From assembly GCF_000768345.1 (NCBI RefSeq), contig NZ_AVPS01000001.1, forward strand, positions 372,001-436,000: a stretch of 64,000 nucleotides of DNA, written 5' to 3'. This document shows positions 18,703 to 28,485 of this stretch, piece by piece. This stretch comes from Lysobacter concretionis Ko07 = DSM 16239 (lineage in GTDB: Bacteria > Pseudomonadota > Gammaproteobacteria > Xanthomonadales > Xanthomonadaceae). Positions within the stretch are counted from its first letter, which is position 1. Each line of letters starts with the position of its first letter. A program made the translations under genes and the position numbers. The notes under the pieces are model-generated. The model ran no database searches. It saw only the letters and a program-made list of their open reading frames with translations, and had not been told where the DNA came from.

Positions 18703-19098
18703 ATGTCGATCGATATCGATTCACTGTCCGCGAAAGAACTCGCCACGCTGATCAGCAAGGCGAAGAAGCGCAAGACCACCCTCGCCAAGCGCAAGCCGAT
18801 AACCCAGGTCCGCAAGCGGCTGAACCAGCTGGCCAAAACCGAGGGTTATACCATTGCCGAATTGTTCGGTTCCGCTGCGGGCGCCGGTGCGGATACGGCG
18901 GTTCGCGCACCGCGTACCGCGGCCAGGAAGGCGCGCAAGTCGCTGGGCAAGGTGGCGCCGAAGTATCGCAACCCCGACAACCCGAACGAGACCTGGACCG
19001 GCCGTGGCCGCCAGCCGCTGTGGCTGACGGCATTCACCGATGCCGGGCGCAACCGGGACGAGTTCCTGATCAACCCGGAATCCACCCCGGCCGGGTAA
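18703..19098 (+). CDS. H-NS family histone-like DNA-binding protein
   Basis: A 131-residue nucleoid protein likely to bind curved AT-rich DNA and silence imported genes. Residues 1-60 form a charged oligomerisation helix (LSAKELATLISKAKKRK). The middle is Ala/Lys-rich, and the C-terminus holds the H-NS DNA-binding motif KYRNPDNPNETWTGRGRQP. ATG 18703 is preferred because it is preceded by TGGAGGTCCC; the longer frame has no ribosome-binding site. The preceding 100 bp are unusually AT-rich for this window and probably hold the promoter. A strong terminator follows the gene. Confidence 0.9.
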   Translation: MSIDIDSLSAKELATLISKAKKRKTTLAKRKPITQVRKRLNQLAKTEGYTIAELFGSAAGAGADTAVRAPRTAARKARKSLGKVAPKYRNPDNPNETWTGRGRQPLWLTAFTDAGRNRDEFLINPESTPAG

Positions 19099-19137
19099 TG
19101 CGCCAGTAACCCGACAGACCGGTCAATGCCGGTCGCA

Positions 19138-19171
19138 TGAAAATGCCGGCCTCGTGCCGGCGTTTTCATTT
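19138..19171 (+). terminator. Intrinsic terminator after the H-NS-like gene
   Basis: The arms TGAAAATGCCGGC and GCCGGCGTTTTCA pair perfectly around a CTCGT loop, giving a GC core with flanking A and T tracts. The symmetry would let it end transcription from both sides, including the leftward exporter gene that finishes at 19221. Confidence 0.88.
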
Positions 19172-19220
19172 GTGGCATTACGGCATGTGGTTTTGGTGCG
19201 GTCGTTTGCGGTTCAACCAA

Positions 19221-20504
19221 TCACAGATTTTGCCGGGTCGGCAGCAGCAGGTTGCCGAACAGCAGACCGGCAACGACGGCCAGCAGGATATTCATCACGG
19301 TCAGCAGCCCTTGCTGCCCCACGCCCATGTCCTGCTGCTGGATCACGTCCATCAGGCCGCGCAGGCTCGCGCTGCCGGGCAACAGCAGGATGATGCCCGG
19401 CACCCGCACGATCGCCCCGGGACGGTGGAGCCAGCGCGCGTAGGCGTTGCCTGCCGCCGTCATCACCAACGCGGCGAGGAATATCCCGGCCGGGCTGCCC
19501 CAGGCGAGTCCGCCAAAACGTGAAATCAGATAACCGCTGGCGGCCGCCAGCATCACCAGCGGGTAATCGCGCATCCGCGAGCGGAACAGCACCGCGAACG
19601 CCAGCGATGCGGCGACCAGCGCGACCCACTCCACCCAGTCGGGCTGCGGGCGCCAGGCCCGTACTGCCGGCTCCAGTCCGACCATTTGGGCGATATACAG
19701 CGCGATCACCGTGCCCAGTGCGAGCTTCAGGACCGTAGTGAGCGCGCCGGCCAGTCGCGCGGTGCCCGACACCAGGTGCTGGCTGGTCAGTTCATTCATT
19801 GCATTGGTCAATGACAGACCCGGCAGCAGCACGATCAGCGAAGCGATGATCACGGTGTTCTGGTTCAGCGGTGCGATGAAACTGGAAACCAGCACCGCGA
19901 TGATCGTCGCGACCATCGCCAGCAGCGCATCGGATGCCTCGCGCAAACGCGGCCGCGAGGCGGCCAGCTGGGCGAGCAGGCCGATCAGCACGCCGTTGAA
20001 TCCCGCCACCGCGATGTCCAGCCACGGCAGCCGCAACAACCCGCCGACGGCGGCGGCCACCAGCCCGAAGGCGAACACCTCCATCGTGCGGTCCTGCCAG
20101 CGCGACGGGTGGTCGAGGGCGTTCATGGCCTCGAACGCGGCGGCCAGGTCCATGTCGCCGGCGATCAGGGCCTCGGCGATGCGGTCGGTTTCCGCCAGGC
20201 GGTGCAGGTCGGTATCGCCGGGCGGCAGCCGGATCACCCGGGTGACATCGCTGGCGCCGGCCAGCCGCTGCGGATCGCTGAACGACAGGATCAGCGCGGT
20301 CGGGCTGACCCACGGCTCGCATTCCAGCCGCAGTCGTTCGGCGACCGACAGCAGCGCGCCTTCCAGCCGCTGCGCCGTGGTGCCGTAGATATGCAGGCGT
20401 TCCGCCAGCTCGACCATGAAGGCGATGCGGTCCGGATAACTGGCGTTGCTGAGCGGGATGGCAGGGGTGGCGGAGAGGGGAGTCATCGGCAGCGGGCTCG
20501 TCAT
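19221..20504 (-). CDS. ThrE-type threonine/serine exporter family protein
   Basis: A 427-residue membrane protein with the two ThrE halves. The soluble N-terminal domain ([48 protein letters not shown]) is followed by about ten membrane segments. The duplicated export domain shows [21 protein letters not shown] and, in the second half, [16 protein letters not shown]. It probably exports threonine or serine, or related small molecules. ATG 20504 is used, with 20486 as an alternative. It diverges from the lipid-transport operon across about 100 bp. Confidence 0.88.
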   Translation of the reverse strand: MTSPLPMTPLSATPAIPLSNASYPDRIAFMVELAERLHIYGTTAQRLEGALLSVAERLRLECEPWVSPTALILSFSDPQRLAGASDVTRVIRLPPGDTDLHRLAETDRIAEALIAGDMDLAAAFEAMNALDHPSRWQDRTMEVFAFGLVAAAVGGLLRLPWLDIAVAGFNGVLIGLLAQLAASRPRLREASDALLAMVATIIAVLVSSFIAPLNQNTVIIASLIVLLPGLSLTNAMNELTSQHLVSGTARLAGALTTVLKLALGTVIALYIAQMVGLEPAVRAWRPQPDWVEWVALVAASLAFAVLFRSRMRDYPLVMLAAASGYLISRFGGLAWGSPAGIFLAALVMTAAGNAYARWLHRPGAIVRVPGIILLLPGSASLRGLMDVIQQQDMGVGQQGLLTVMNILLAVVAGLLFGNLLLPTRQNL

Positions 20505-20602
20505 CGGACTAGCATCGCATGGCGAAGTGACCGGCCAGCATTGCGCGGACACCTTTGTCGCCTGCCCACCAACGTGGCGCGCATGTATCCTCGCGGGACG
20601 CC

Positions 20603-21721
20603 ATGACTGCGCTTGCCACTCCGCCGCCGAGTATCGATACCGACGACCGCGAGCCCGGTCGCCTGCGGTTGGCGGGCCAGTGGACGCTGGAGAAAGCCGG
20701 CGAAATCACCGCCTGTCTGGGCGGCGCGCCGGCGGAGGCGACCACCGTCGATGCCAGTGGCGTGCAGCGGCTCGACTCGCTCGGCGTATTGCAGTTGCTG
20801 CGCTTCGCCGACCGGCGCCAGCTCGACTTCTCCGGTTTCACTTTTCATCCCGACCATCAGGCGCTGGTGGCGGCGATCGACGATGTTGCCGACGACCGGC
20901 CGCAGACGCGCCGCCAGTACGGCATCCACGAGGCGCTGGCGCGCCTGGGTCGCGCGGTCACCAACAACTGGCGGGAGCTGCGCAGCCTGCTCGGCTTCTT
21001 CGGCGAGGTGCTGGTCAAGCTGTTGCGGATGTTGCGGCAGCCGGCCAGGTTCCGCCCCACCGCGACCGTCTTCCACATGGAGCAGGTCGGGCTGGACGCG
21101 GTGCCGCTGGTGGCCTTGCTGTGTTTCCTGGTCGGCGCGGTGGTGGCCTTCCTGGGCGCGAACGTGCTGCGCGATTTCGGCGCCACGATCTTCGTCGTCG
21201 AGCTGGTCAGCATTGCGTTCCTGCGCGAGTTCGGCGTGCTGCTGACCGCGATCATCCTCGCCGGCCGCACCGCCAGCGCGTTCACCGCCCAGATCGGCGC
21301 GATGGTCAGCCGCGAGGAGGTCGATGCGATGCGCGCCCTCGGCCTGGACCCGGTCGACCTGCTGGTGATCCCGCGCGTGCTGGCCCTGCTGGTGACGCTG
21401 CCGCTGCTGACCTTCGTGGCGATGATGGCCGGCCTGCTGGGCGGCTTGACGGTGGGCGCCTACAGCCTGGAGATACCGCCGCAGCAGTACCTGGCGCGGA
21501 TGCAGGACACGATGGAGCTGCGTCATCTGTGGGTCGGCCTGGGCAAGGCGCCGGTGTTCGCGCTGGTGATCAGCCTGATCGGTTGCCTGGAAGGTCTGCA
21601 GGTGAAGGGCACGGCGCAATCGCTGGGCGAGCGCACGACGTCCAGCGTGGTGCAGGCGATCTCGCTGGTGATCATCCTGGATGCGTTCTTCGCGATCTGG
21701 TTGATGGAGATGGGCTGGTGA
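20603..21721 (+). CDS. mlaE: MlaE-family ABC permease with N-terminal STAS domain
   Basis: The permease (372 residues) of an MCE-type phospholipid transporter. Residues 1-120 form a STAS-like domain (VDASGVQRLDSLGVLQLLRFAD). In E. coli this role is played by the separate MlaB, so this is a fusion. Residues 130-372 carry the MlaE fold: LREFGVLLTAIILAGRTASAF, IGAMVSREEVDAMRALGLDP and the terminal segments. ATG 20603 is preferred to an upstream in-frame ATG that overlaps the divergent promoter region. The stop overlaps the next gene's GTG start by three bases. Confidence 0.93.
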   Translation: MTALATPPPSIDTDDREPGRLRLAGQWTLEKAGEITACLGGAPAEATTVDASGVQRLDSLGVLQLLRFADRRQLDFSGFTFHPDHQALVAAIDDVADDRPQTRRQYGIHEALARLGRAVTNNWRELRSLLGFFGEVLVKLLRMLRQPARFRPTATVFHMEQVGLDAVPLVALLCFLVGAVVAFLGANVLRDFGATIFVVELVSIAFLREFGVLLTAIILAGRTASAFTAQIGAMVSREEVDAMRALGLDPVDLLVIPRVLALLVTLPLLTFVAMMAGLLGGLTVGAYSLEIPPQQYLARMQDTMELRHLWVGLGKAPVFALVISLIGCLEGLQVKGTAQSLGERTTSSVVQAISLVIILDAFFAIWLMEMGW

Positions 21722-22536
21722 GCGACGTTGGCGGCGACATCAAGCCGATCATCCGCGTGCGCGGGCTGGTCAACCGCTTCGGCACGCAGGTCGTGCACGA
21801 CCGGCTCGATCTGGACGTGATGCCCGGCGAGATCCTCGGCGTGGTCGGCGGCTCGGGCACCGGCAAGTCGGTGCTGATGCGCTCGATCCTCGGCCTGCGC
21901 CGGCCCAACGAAGGCAGCATCGAGGTGCTGGGCGTCGATGCGCTCAGCGGGGACGACCGGGTCCGTAGCCACATCGAGCAGAACACCGGCGTGCTGTTCC
22001 AGGATGGCGCGCTGTTCTCGTCGCTGACGGTCGGCGAGAACGTACAGGTGCCGTTGAAGGAATACCACCGCGACCTGCCGGACTCGCTGCTGTACGAACT
22101 GGCGCTGCTGAAGGTCAAGCTGTCGGGCCTGCCGGCGGAGGCGATCGACAAGCTGCCGGCGGAGTTGTCAGGCGGCATGCGCAAGCGCGCCGGAGTGGCG
22201 CGTGCGCTGGCGCTGGACCCGCCGCTGCTGTTCCTCGACGAGCCCACCGCCGGCCTGGACCCGATCGGCGCGGCCGCGTTTGACCGCCTGATCCGCACCT
22301 TGCAGCAGGCGCTGGGGCTGACCGTGTTCCTGATCACGCACGACCTCGACACGCTCTACGCCATCTGCGACCGGATCGCCGTGCTGGCCGACCGCAAGGT
22401 CGTCGCCTGTGCCCCGGTCGCGGAGATCGAACGACTCGAACACCCCTGGGTGCGCGACTATTTCCACGGCCCCCGCGCCCGCGCTGCGCAGACCGCGCAT
22501 GCCGCGACCGGCCGGCTCAAGGAGGCAAGCGACTGA
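21718..22536 (+). CDS. mlaF: MlaF-like ABC transporter ATP-binding protein
   Basis: A 272-residue ATPase that powers the MCE transporter. It has Walker A GGSGTGKSVL, the signature LSGGMRKRAGVARAL, Walker B LLFLDEPTAGLDPIG and the switch histidine in LITHDLD. The start is GTG 21718, inferred from its overlap with the permease stop (GTGA) and from the family start VSDVGGDIKPIIRVRGL; no ATG is available. It overlaps the following MCE gene by one base (TGATG). Confidence 0.94.
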   Translation: MSDVGGDIKPIIRVRGLVNRFGTQVVHDRLDLDVMPGEILGVVGGSGTGKSVLMRSILGLRRPNEGSIEVLGVDALSGDDRVRSHIEQNTGVLFQDGALFSSLTVGENVQVPLKEYHRDLPDSLLYELALLKVKLSGLPAEAIDKLPAELSGGMRKRAGVARALALDPPLLFLDEPTAGLDPIGAAAFDRLIRTLQQALGLTVFLITHDLDTLYAICDRIAVLADRKVVACAPVAEIERLEHPWVRDYFHGPRARAAQTAHAATGRLKEASD

Positions 22537-23462
22537 TGGAAACCAAGGCCAACTACGTCCTGATCGGTGCGTTCACGATCCTGGTGACGCTGTTCCTGCT
22601 GATGTTCGCGTTGTGGGCGGCGAAGTACTCCTCCGACAAGAGCTGGCAGCACTACCGGGTGGTGTTCAACGAGCCGGTGACCGGCATGAGCGAAGGCAGC
22701 AGCGTGCAGTACAACGGGATTTCGGTCGGCTCGGTGGAGCGGTTGAGCCTGGCCCCGAACGACCCGCGGCGGGTGATCGCGCTGCTGAAGGTGCAGGCCA
22801 GCGCACCGGTCAAGACCGATACCCGTGCCAAGATGTCGATGACCAGCATCACCGGCAGCCCGATCATCCAGCTCACCGGCGGCGAGCCGGCCAGCCCGCG
22901 GCTGGTGGACGTGGACAAGCGCGAGGTGCCGATCATCCAGACCGAACCCTCGGCATTGCAGAACATCGCCGACACCGCCAACCGGCTGGTCGCGCGCATG
23001 GACGAACTGCTCAGCGAGCAGAACGTACGGCGCGTGTCGGAGACGCTGGAGAACATCGAGACGCTGACCGGCGCGGTCGCCGGCCAGCACGACGACCTGC
23101 GCGCACTGATCGTCAACGCGCGCAAATCCAGCGAGCAGCTCGAAGCGACCCTGACCACCGCCAACCACGCAATGGAAGGTTTCGACCGCGAACTGGTGGA
23201 CAAGCTGCCGGGCCTGATCGCGCGGCTCGACAGCACCCTGGTGCGGCTGGATTCGGCCGCCGCCGGCGCGGACGGCATCCTCAACGAGAACCGCGCCGCG
23301 ATCAACAGCTTCGCCAACGATGGCCTGTCGCAGCTTGGTCCGACCCTGGGCGAGCTGCGTGCGCTGGTGCGCGACCTGCGCCGGATGAGCGACCGGCTGG
23401 ACAACAATCCGACCCGCTACCTGCTCGGCCGCGATGCCCCGAAGGAGTTTGAACCCGAATGA
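22536..23462 (+). CDS. mlaD: MlaD-family MCE-domain lipid-binding protein
   Basis: A periplasmic substrate-binding subunit of 308 residues anchored by one N-terminal helix (YVLIGAFTILVTLFLLMFAL). The MCE domain spans residues 40-120 (VTGMSEGSSVQYNGISVGSV; ITGSPIIQLTGG). A long helical tail (residues 140-290, many Leu/Ala/Glu) follows, as in PqiB/YebT- and Mce-type proteins rather than the short E. coli MlaD. It is coupled to its neighbours by overlapping start and stop codons. MCE hexamers form a hydrophobic tunnel for lipids. Confidence 0.93.
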   Translation: METKANYVLIGAFTILVTLFLLMFALWAAKYSSDKSWQHYRVVFNEPVTGMSEGSSVQYNGISVGSVERLSLAPNDPRRVIALLKVQASAPVKTDTRAKMSMTSITGSPIIQLTGGEPASPRLVDVDKREVPIIQTEPSALQNIADTANRLVARMDELLSEQNVRRVSETLENIETLTGAVAGQHDDLRALIVNARKSSEQLEATLTTANHAMEGFDRELVDKLPGLIARLDSTLVRLDSAAAGADGILNENRAAINSFANDGLSQLGPTLGELRALVRDLRRMSDRLDNNPTRYLLGRDAPKEFEPE

Positions 23463-24247
23463 ATACGACCGGATCCCGTTGGTCCCAGTGGCTTCGATCC
23501 GCCTGGTCGCGCAGCGGAATCCTGCGCGCTCCCGCGGCCCGTCCGGTAGCGGCGCAGGCCGGGAAGTCGGTGGCTGCATCCAGGCGTAACCGTCCCCGCT
23601 CCTCCATCGGTGGCAAACGCGGACTGGCGATGCTGGCTGGCCTTGCCGGGGTGCTGCTTCTGGCCGGCTGCTCGATCCTCGGCGCTGGCAACGCACGCGA
23701 GCGCTCCACCATCTACGACCTGGATCCGCGCGTGGCCACCGACCCGTCCTGGCCCCGTGTCGACTGGCAGATGTCGCTGCCCAGTGCGACCGCATCGCGG
23801 ATCACCGACAGCCTGCGCATCGCGGTGCGGCCGACGCCGAACGAGTTGCAGGTCTACAAGGGCGCCGTCTGGTCCCGGTCTCCGACCGACATGGTCGAGG
23901 CCGCGATCCTGCGCACGCTGGAAGACTCCGGCAGGATCGCCGCCGTCGCCCGCCAGGGCAGCGGCATCAGCGCCGAGTACAAGCTGGTGCTCGACCTGCG
24001 CCGGTTCGAGTCCGCCTATACCGCGGCGGACATGCCCCCAACCGTGCGGATCGAACTCAACGCCAAACTGCTGCGCAGCGCCGACCAGCAGGTTGTCGCA
24101 TCACGCACCTTCCTGCAGGAAAATCCTGCAGCCAGCGCCGGGATCGACGACGTGGTCGCCGCCTTCGAGCGTGGCCTGCAGGCAGTCACCGGCGAGCTCG
24201 TCGGCTGGGTGCTGGGCAGTGGCAGCCGGAAAGATCGCGCGGATTGA
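23459..24247 (+). CDS. ABC-type transport auxiliary lipoprotein (ABC_trans_aux family)
   Basis: A 262-residue lipoprotein, the PqiC-like component of MCE systems. It starts at ATGA overlapping mlaD and has an unusually long basic N-terminal region of about 50 residues before the hydrophobic core and lipobox LLAGC (Cys near 71). The mature domain shows TIYDLDPRVA, SLRIAVRPTPNELQVYKGAVW and ASRTFLQENPA, typical of the family. A shorter internal ATG just before GLAGVLLLAGC could give a standard signal peptide. It takes the place of MlaC in this operon, suggesting direct bridging to the outer membrane. Confidence 0.88.
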   Translation: MNTTGSRWSQWLRSAWSRSGILRAPAARPVAAQAGKSVAASRRNRPRSSIGGKRGLAMLAGLAGVLLLAGCSILGAGNARERSTIYDLDPRVATDPSWPRVDWQMSLPSATASRITDSLRIAVRPTPNELQVYKGAVWSRSPTDMVEAAILRTLEDSGRIAAVARQGSGISAEYKLVLDLRRFESAYTAADMPPTVRIELNAKLLRSADQQVVASRTFLQENPAASAGIDDVVAAFERGLQAVTGELVGWVLGSGSRKDRAD

Positions 24248-24434
24248 AGGCCGCCCGTACCAGATTGGCCGCGGTTTCGAACCGCGCTTCTTGGCGATGC
24301 GGGATTGATGCGATCCAACGTCACCCAGGCCGTGACGATGCAGCGCCTCGAACCTCCGGTCGGCTTGTCGTCCTGCGAGTCGGGGGGGCGTGATATCGGC
24401 TGGGCTCAAGCCGGGAAGCGGTAAGCTGCGCGCT

Positions 24435-26522
24435 ATGCTTTGCTTCCGAAATTTCCCCAGAAAAATCAGGAACGCGCTGTTCCATGCCTTGCGATTCGCC
24501 TTCCGGCTCGTGCCGATGCGCGAAGGTTCGCGCGATCGCTTGCGACAATGGTTCCTGCAACGCTTCTCGGCCATTCGTCCCAGCGCGGCACAAGGCCGAC
24601 TGCCGACAGCCGGGCCTGTGCGTCGTGCCCGTATCGCTGCCGGCGCCCGTGCGATCGGCTACCGTCGCCACCGCCCGCCAGTCCTGCCGTCGCCATTGCC
24701 CGCGACGCTGGTGGCGTTCTATCTGCCCCAGTTCCATGCCATTCCCGAGAACAATGAGTGGTGGGGGGAAGGTTTCACCGAATGGCGCAACGTGGGGCGC
24801 GCGTTGCCGCAGTTCGAGGGGCATTGCCAACCCCGGTTGCCGGGAGCGCTGGGCTATTACGATCTTTCCCATCCTGGAACGATGCGCGCGCAAGCCGCGC
24901 TGGCACAGGCATATGGCATCGGTGCTTTCTGTTTCTATTTCTACTGGTTCCACGGCAAGACGCTGCTCGAAAAGCCCTTGCAGCAATGGCTGTCCGACCC
25001 TTCGATCACGCTGTCTTTCTGTCTGTGCTGGGCGAACGAGAACTGGTCCAGACGATGGGATGGTCGCGCCGATGACATCCTGATCGGGCAACAGCACGGC
25101 GCCGATGATGACCTGGCCTTCATCTCGCACATCGCCCCCTATCTGCGCGACGCCCGCTACCTGCGCGTGGATGGCAAGCCGATGCTGCTGGTGTATCGGC
25201 CCGGCCTGTTGCCCGATGCGAAAGCGACGGCGGCGCGTTGGCGGAGCTGGTGCATGGAGAATGGCGTGGGCGAAATCTTCATCGCCTATGTACAGAGTTT
25301 CGAACGACCGGATCCGCAACGTCTGGGCTTTGATGCGGCGGTGGAGTTTCCGCCCAACCTTGCGGTTCCGATCGACATCACCGCATCGCAATGGCTGCTC
25401 AATCACGAGTATTCGGGCCAGGTGCTGGACTGGCGGCAATTGGCGGCCGAATATCGCGACCGCGTCGCGCCGGCATACCGGCTGTTCCCGGCGGTGAATT
25501 GTGGCTGGGACAACGAGCCCCGCCAGCCGGGCAAGGGGCGTACCTACCTGCATGCGTCGCCGCGGCGGTACCGCGACTGGCTCCAGCACACCATCACTTC
25601 CCGGTTGCGTTCCGTCCCCGCGTCGGAACGGCTGGTCTTCATCAACGCATGGAACGAATGGGCCGAGGGGGCCGTGCTTGAACCCGACAGCCGCCTGGGC
25701 CATGCCTGGCTGCAGGCCACCGGCTCGGCGCTTCAGCGTTCAGCCATAGCGCCGACGGTCAAAGCGGCAACGCGTCTGTGCGTGGTCATCCACGCGTGGT
25801 ACCCGGAGGCGTTCGGGGACATTCTCGACACCTTGGGAAATTGCGGGTTGCCGCTACGTCTGGTGGTCACGACGGCACCGGAAAAGGCGGCGTCGATCCG
25901 CGCCGTACTCGAAAGCCGAGGTCTGTCCGCCGAGATCGATATCAGGAAAAACCGGGGCCGCGACATCCTGCCGTTCCTGCATCTCGCCGATCGGCTGCTG
26001 GATGAAGGCGAGGCGTTCGTCCTCAAACTGCACACCAAGCACTCGCCCCACCGCCAGGACGGTGCGCGCTGGCGTACCGAATTGCTTGACCGTCTGGTGG
26101 CGCCGCAACGTGCGCCGTGGATTTTCCAGGCCTTCAACGATGACCCGACACTCGGGCTGGTGGCGCCGGAAGGCCATATCCAGCCGCTGCACTACTACTG
26201 GGGAGCCAACGAAGACAACGTGAACCATCTGGCGACCCGGATCGGGATTCCCCCGCCGCAAGCCGACACGGATGACTTCGTATCCGGCAGCATGTTCTGG
26301 GTGCGTCTGGAAGCGCTGCGTCCTTTGCTGGACGCGCATCTGGACGATGAGGCTTTCGAGACGGAAGCCGCCCAACTGGACGGGACCTTGGCGCACGCGA
26401 TCGAGCGGGTTTTTGCCCTGTGCGTGCGAGACCAGGGTCTGCAAGTGATGGATGCCGCGAGCATCTGTGGTGAGTCAGCCTCCACCGATCAGGAGGATTA
26501 CCGGTACGCGGATCGCGACTGA
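24435..26522 (+). CDS. WbsX-like / rhamnan synthesis F (RgpF-like) polysaccharide protein
   Basis: A 695-residue two-domain protein. Residues about 80-430 match the WbsX family, which shares a fold with GH99: LVAFYLPQFHAIPENNEWWG, GFCFYFYWFHGKTLLEKPL-type core, WANENWSRRWDG and FINAWNEWAEGAVLEPD. Residues about 450-680 match RgpF: VVIHAWYPEAFGDILDTLGN, ENRGRDILPFL-like NRGRDILPFLHLAD, LKLHTKHSPHR and SGSMFWVRLEALRPLL. Both families occur in O-antigen and rhamnan assembly. ATG 24435 is used, with an in-frame ATG 15 codons upstream. It stands apart from the O-antigen locus, between lipid transport and sulfur genes. Confidence 0.85.
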   Translation: MLCFRNFPRKIRNALFHALRFAFRLVPMREGSRDRLRQWFLQRFSAIRPSAAQGRLPTAGPVRRARIAAGARAIGYRRHRPPVLPSPLPATLVAFYLPQFHAIPENNEWWGEGFTEWRNVGRALPQFEGHCQPRLPGALGYYDLSHPGTMRAQAALAQAYGIGAFCFYFYWFHGKTLLEKPLQQWLSDPSITLSFCLCWANENWSRRWDGRADDILIGQQHGADDDLAFISHIAPYLRDARYLRVDGKPMLLVYRPGLLPDAKATAARWRSWCMENGVGEIFIAYVQSFERPDPQRLGFDAAVEFPPNLAVPIDITASQWLLNHEYSGQVLDWRQLAAEYRDRVAPAYRLFPAVNCGWDNEPRQPGKGRTYLHASPRRYRDWLQHTITSRLRSVPASERLVFINAWNEWAEGAVLEPDSRLGHAWLQATGSALQRSAIAPTVKAATRLCVVIHAWYPEAFGDILDTLGNCGLPLRLVVTTAPEKAASIRAVLESRGLSAEIDIRKNRGRDILPFLHLADRLLDEGEAFVLKLHTKHSPHRQDGARWRTELLDRLVAPQRAPWIFQAFNDDPTLGLVAPEGHIQPLHYYWGANEDNVNHLATRIGIPPPQADTDDFVSGSMFWVRLEALRPLLDAHLDDEAFETEAAQLDGTLAHAIERVFALCVRDQGLQVMDAASICGESASTDQEDYRYADRD

Positions 26523-26580
26523 GCGGGCTCAAGCGTACGGAAAAGATGAGCCGGAATGGCGCCCTTGCCCGGCTGCCGGG

Positions 26581-28485
26581 TCAGTCCGGATCGATGGCCT
26601 GCACCAGCCGCTCGGCCAGGCTTTCGGCACTGTGCTTGCCGGTGTCGAGCACGATGTCCGCGTTCTCCGGAGCTTCATAGGGCGAGTCGATGCCGGTGAA
26701 GTTCTGCAGCAGGCCGGCCCGCGCTTTCGCATACAGGCCTTTCGCGTCGCGTTGTTCGGCCACTTCCAGTGGCGTGTCGACGAACACCTCCAGGAACTCG
26801 CCTTGCTCGAACATCCGGCGCGCCATCGCGCGCTCGGCGTGGAACGGCGAGATGAAACTGACCAGTACGATCAGCCCGGCGTCCACCATCAGACGGGCGA
26901 CCTCGGCCACGCGGCGGATGTTCTCGACACGGTCCTCGTCGGTGAAGCCCAGGTCGTTGTTCAGGCCGTGGCGGACGTTGTCGCCGTCCAGCAGATAGGT
27001 GTGCCGGCCCATGGCCAGCAGCCGCTTCTCGACCAGGTTGGCGATCGTCGACTTGCCCGCGCCGGACAGGCCGGTGAACCACAGGCAGCGGGGCTGCTGG
27101 TGCTTGATCTGCGCCCGCGCGGCCTTGTCGACATCGACATGCTGCCAGCGGATGTTGCTCGCCCGGCGCAGTGCGAAATCCAGGGTTCCAGCGGCGACGG
27201 TGGCGTTGCTCTGGCGGTCGATCAGGATGAATGCGCCGAGCTTGTGGCTGTCGGCGTAAGGCTCGAATGCGATGGGCTCGTTGAGGTAGAGATTGCAGAA
27301 CGCGACCTCATTCAGCCCGATCGATTTGGCCGCCAGGTGTTTCTGGGTGTTGACGTCGACCTGGTACTTGATTTCGGTGACCGTCGCGCCGACCGTGCGC
27401 ACGCCGATCTTCAGCCAGTACGGGCGACCCGGCAGCAGGGCCTGTCCGTCCAGCCACAGCAGGTGGGCGGCGAACTGGTCGGCGACCTCCGGCGGCGCGG
27501 ATGCCGCGGCGATGATGTCGCCGCGACTCACATCGATCTCGTCGGTCAGCGTCAGCACCACTGCGCGGTTGGCGTCGGCCTGCGGGAGATCGCCGTCGGC
27601 GGTAACGATGCGCGCGATCCGCGAGCGGGTGCCGGCGGGCAGCACGGTGATTTCCTCACCAACCCTGACGGGGGCGGAAACGACGGTGCCCGCGAACCCG
27701 CGGAAATCCTGGTCCGGCCGGCATACCCATTGCACCGGCAGGCGGAAACCCGGACTGGTATTGGGCGCTGGAATGTCGACGGTTTCCAGATGTTCCAGCA
27801 ATGGCTTGCCGCGATACCAGGGCATGGCGCTGGCTGGCTGGAGGATGTTGTCGCCTTTGAGTGCCGACACCGGAATGCAGGTGACCTCGGCGATACCGAG
27901 TGGCTTGGCGAGCGCCCGGTAATCGGTGGCGATGGCGTCGAACACGCTCCGGTCGTACCCCACCAGATCCATCTTGTTGACCGCCAGCACCACCTGGCGG
28001 ATGCCCAGCAGCGAGACGATGTAGCTGTGCCGGCGGGTCTGGGTCAGCAGGCCCTTGCGGGCGTCCACCAGCACGATGGCGAGGTCGGCGGTGGAGGCGC
28101 CGGTGGCCATGTTGCGGGTGTACTGCTCGTGGCCGGGGCAGTCGGCAACGATGAACTTGCGCCGGTCGGTGTCGAAGAAGCGGTAGGCGACATCGATGGT
28201 GATGCCCTGTTCGCGCTCGGCGGCCAGGCCGTCGACCAGCAGGGCGAAGTCGAGGCCGTCACTGTGTGTGTCGTCGCCCTGGGTGCCGTGGCGGCGGCTG
28301 TCGGCCGCGAGCGCGGCGACCTGGTCGTCGAGCAGCAGCCGCGCATCGTGCAGCAGTCGGCCGATCAAGGTGCTCTTGCCGTCGTCGACACTGCCGCAGG
28401 TGATGAAGCGAAGCAGGCTCTTGGTCTCGTGCTGGCGCAGGTAGGCGGCGACCGTGGCGGATGCGTCGGGATTGAGGGGCTGCAT
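26581..28485 (-). CDS. cysN: Sulfate adenylyltransferase large subunit / APS kinase fusion (CysNC)
   Basis: A bifunctional sulfate-activation enzyme of 634 residues. The N-terminal GTPase domain has [17 protein letters not shown] (G1), [12 protein letters not shown] (G3) and NKMDLV (G4), and drives ATP sulfurylase with CysD. From about residue 445 the APS kinase domain follows with Walker [26 protein letters not shown] and [17 protein letters not shown] 28483-28485 overlaps the cysD stop by one base, so cysD-cysNC form an operon. The product PAPS feeds cysteine synthesis and sulfation. Confidence 0.96.
   Translation of the reverse strand: MQPLNPDASATVAAYLRQHETKSLLRFITCGSVDDGKSTLIGRLLHDARLLLDDQVAALAADSRRHGTQGDDTHSDGLDFALLVDGLAAEREQGITIDVAYRFFDTDRRKFIVADCPGHEQYTRNMATGASTADLAIVLVDARKGLLTQTRRHSYIVSLLGIRQVVLAVNKMDLVGYDRSVFDAIATDYRALAKPLGIAEVTCIPVSALKGDNILQPASAMPWYRGKPLLEHLETVDIPAPNTSPGFRLPVQWVCRPDQDFRGFAGTVVSAPVRVGEEITVLPAGTRSRIARIVTADGDLPQADANRAVVLTLTDEIDVSRGDIIAAASAPPEVADQFAAHLLWLDGQALLPGRPYWLKIGVRTVGATVTEIKYQVDVNTQKHLAAKSIGLNEVAFCNLYLNEPIAFEPYADSHKLGAFILIDRQSNATVAAGTLDFALRRASNIRWQHVDVDKAARAQIKHQQPRCLWFTGLSGAGKSTIANLVEKRLLAMGRHTYLLDGDNVRHGLNNDLGFTDEDRVENIRRVAEVARLMVDAGLIVLVSFISPFHAERAMARRMFEQGEFLEVFVDTPLEVAEQRDAKGLYAKARAGLLQNFTGIDSPYEAPENADIVLDTGKHSAESLAERLVQAIDPD

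Noticed and set aside
24258-24290. The hairpin CGCGG-TTTCGAA-CCGCG after the auxiliary lipoprotein gene, resembling a tRNA T-arm
   Set aside because: No cloverleaf can be drawn with flanking sequence and there is no CCA end. It is at most a small hairpin.
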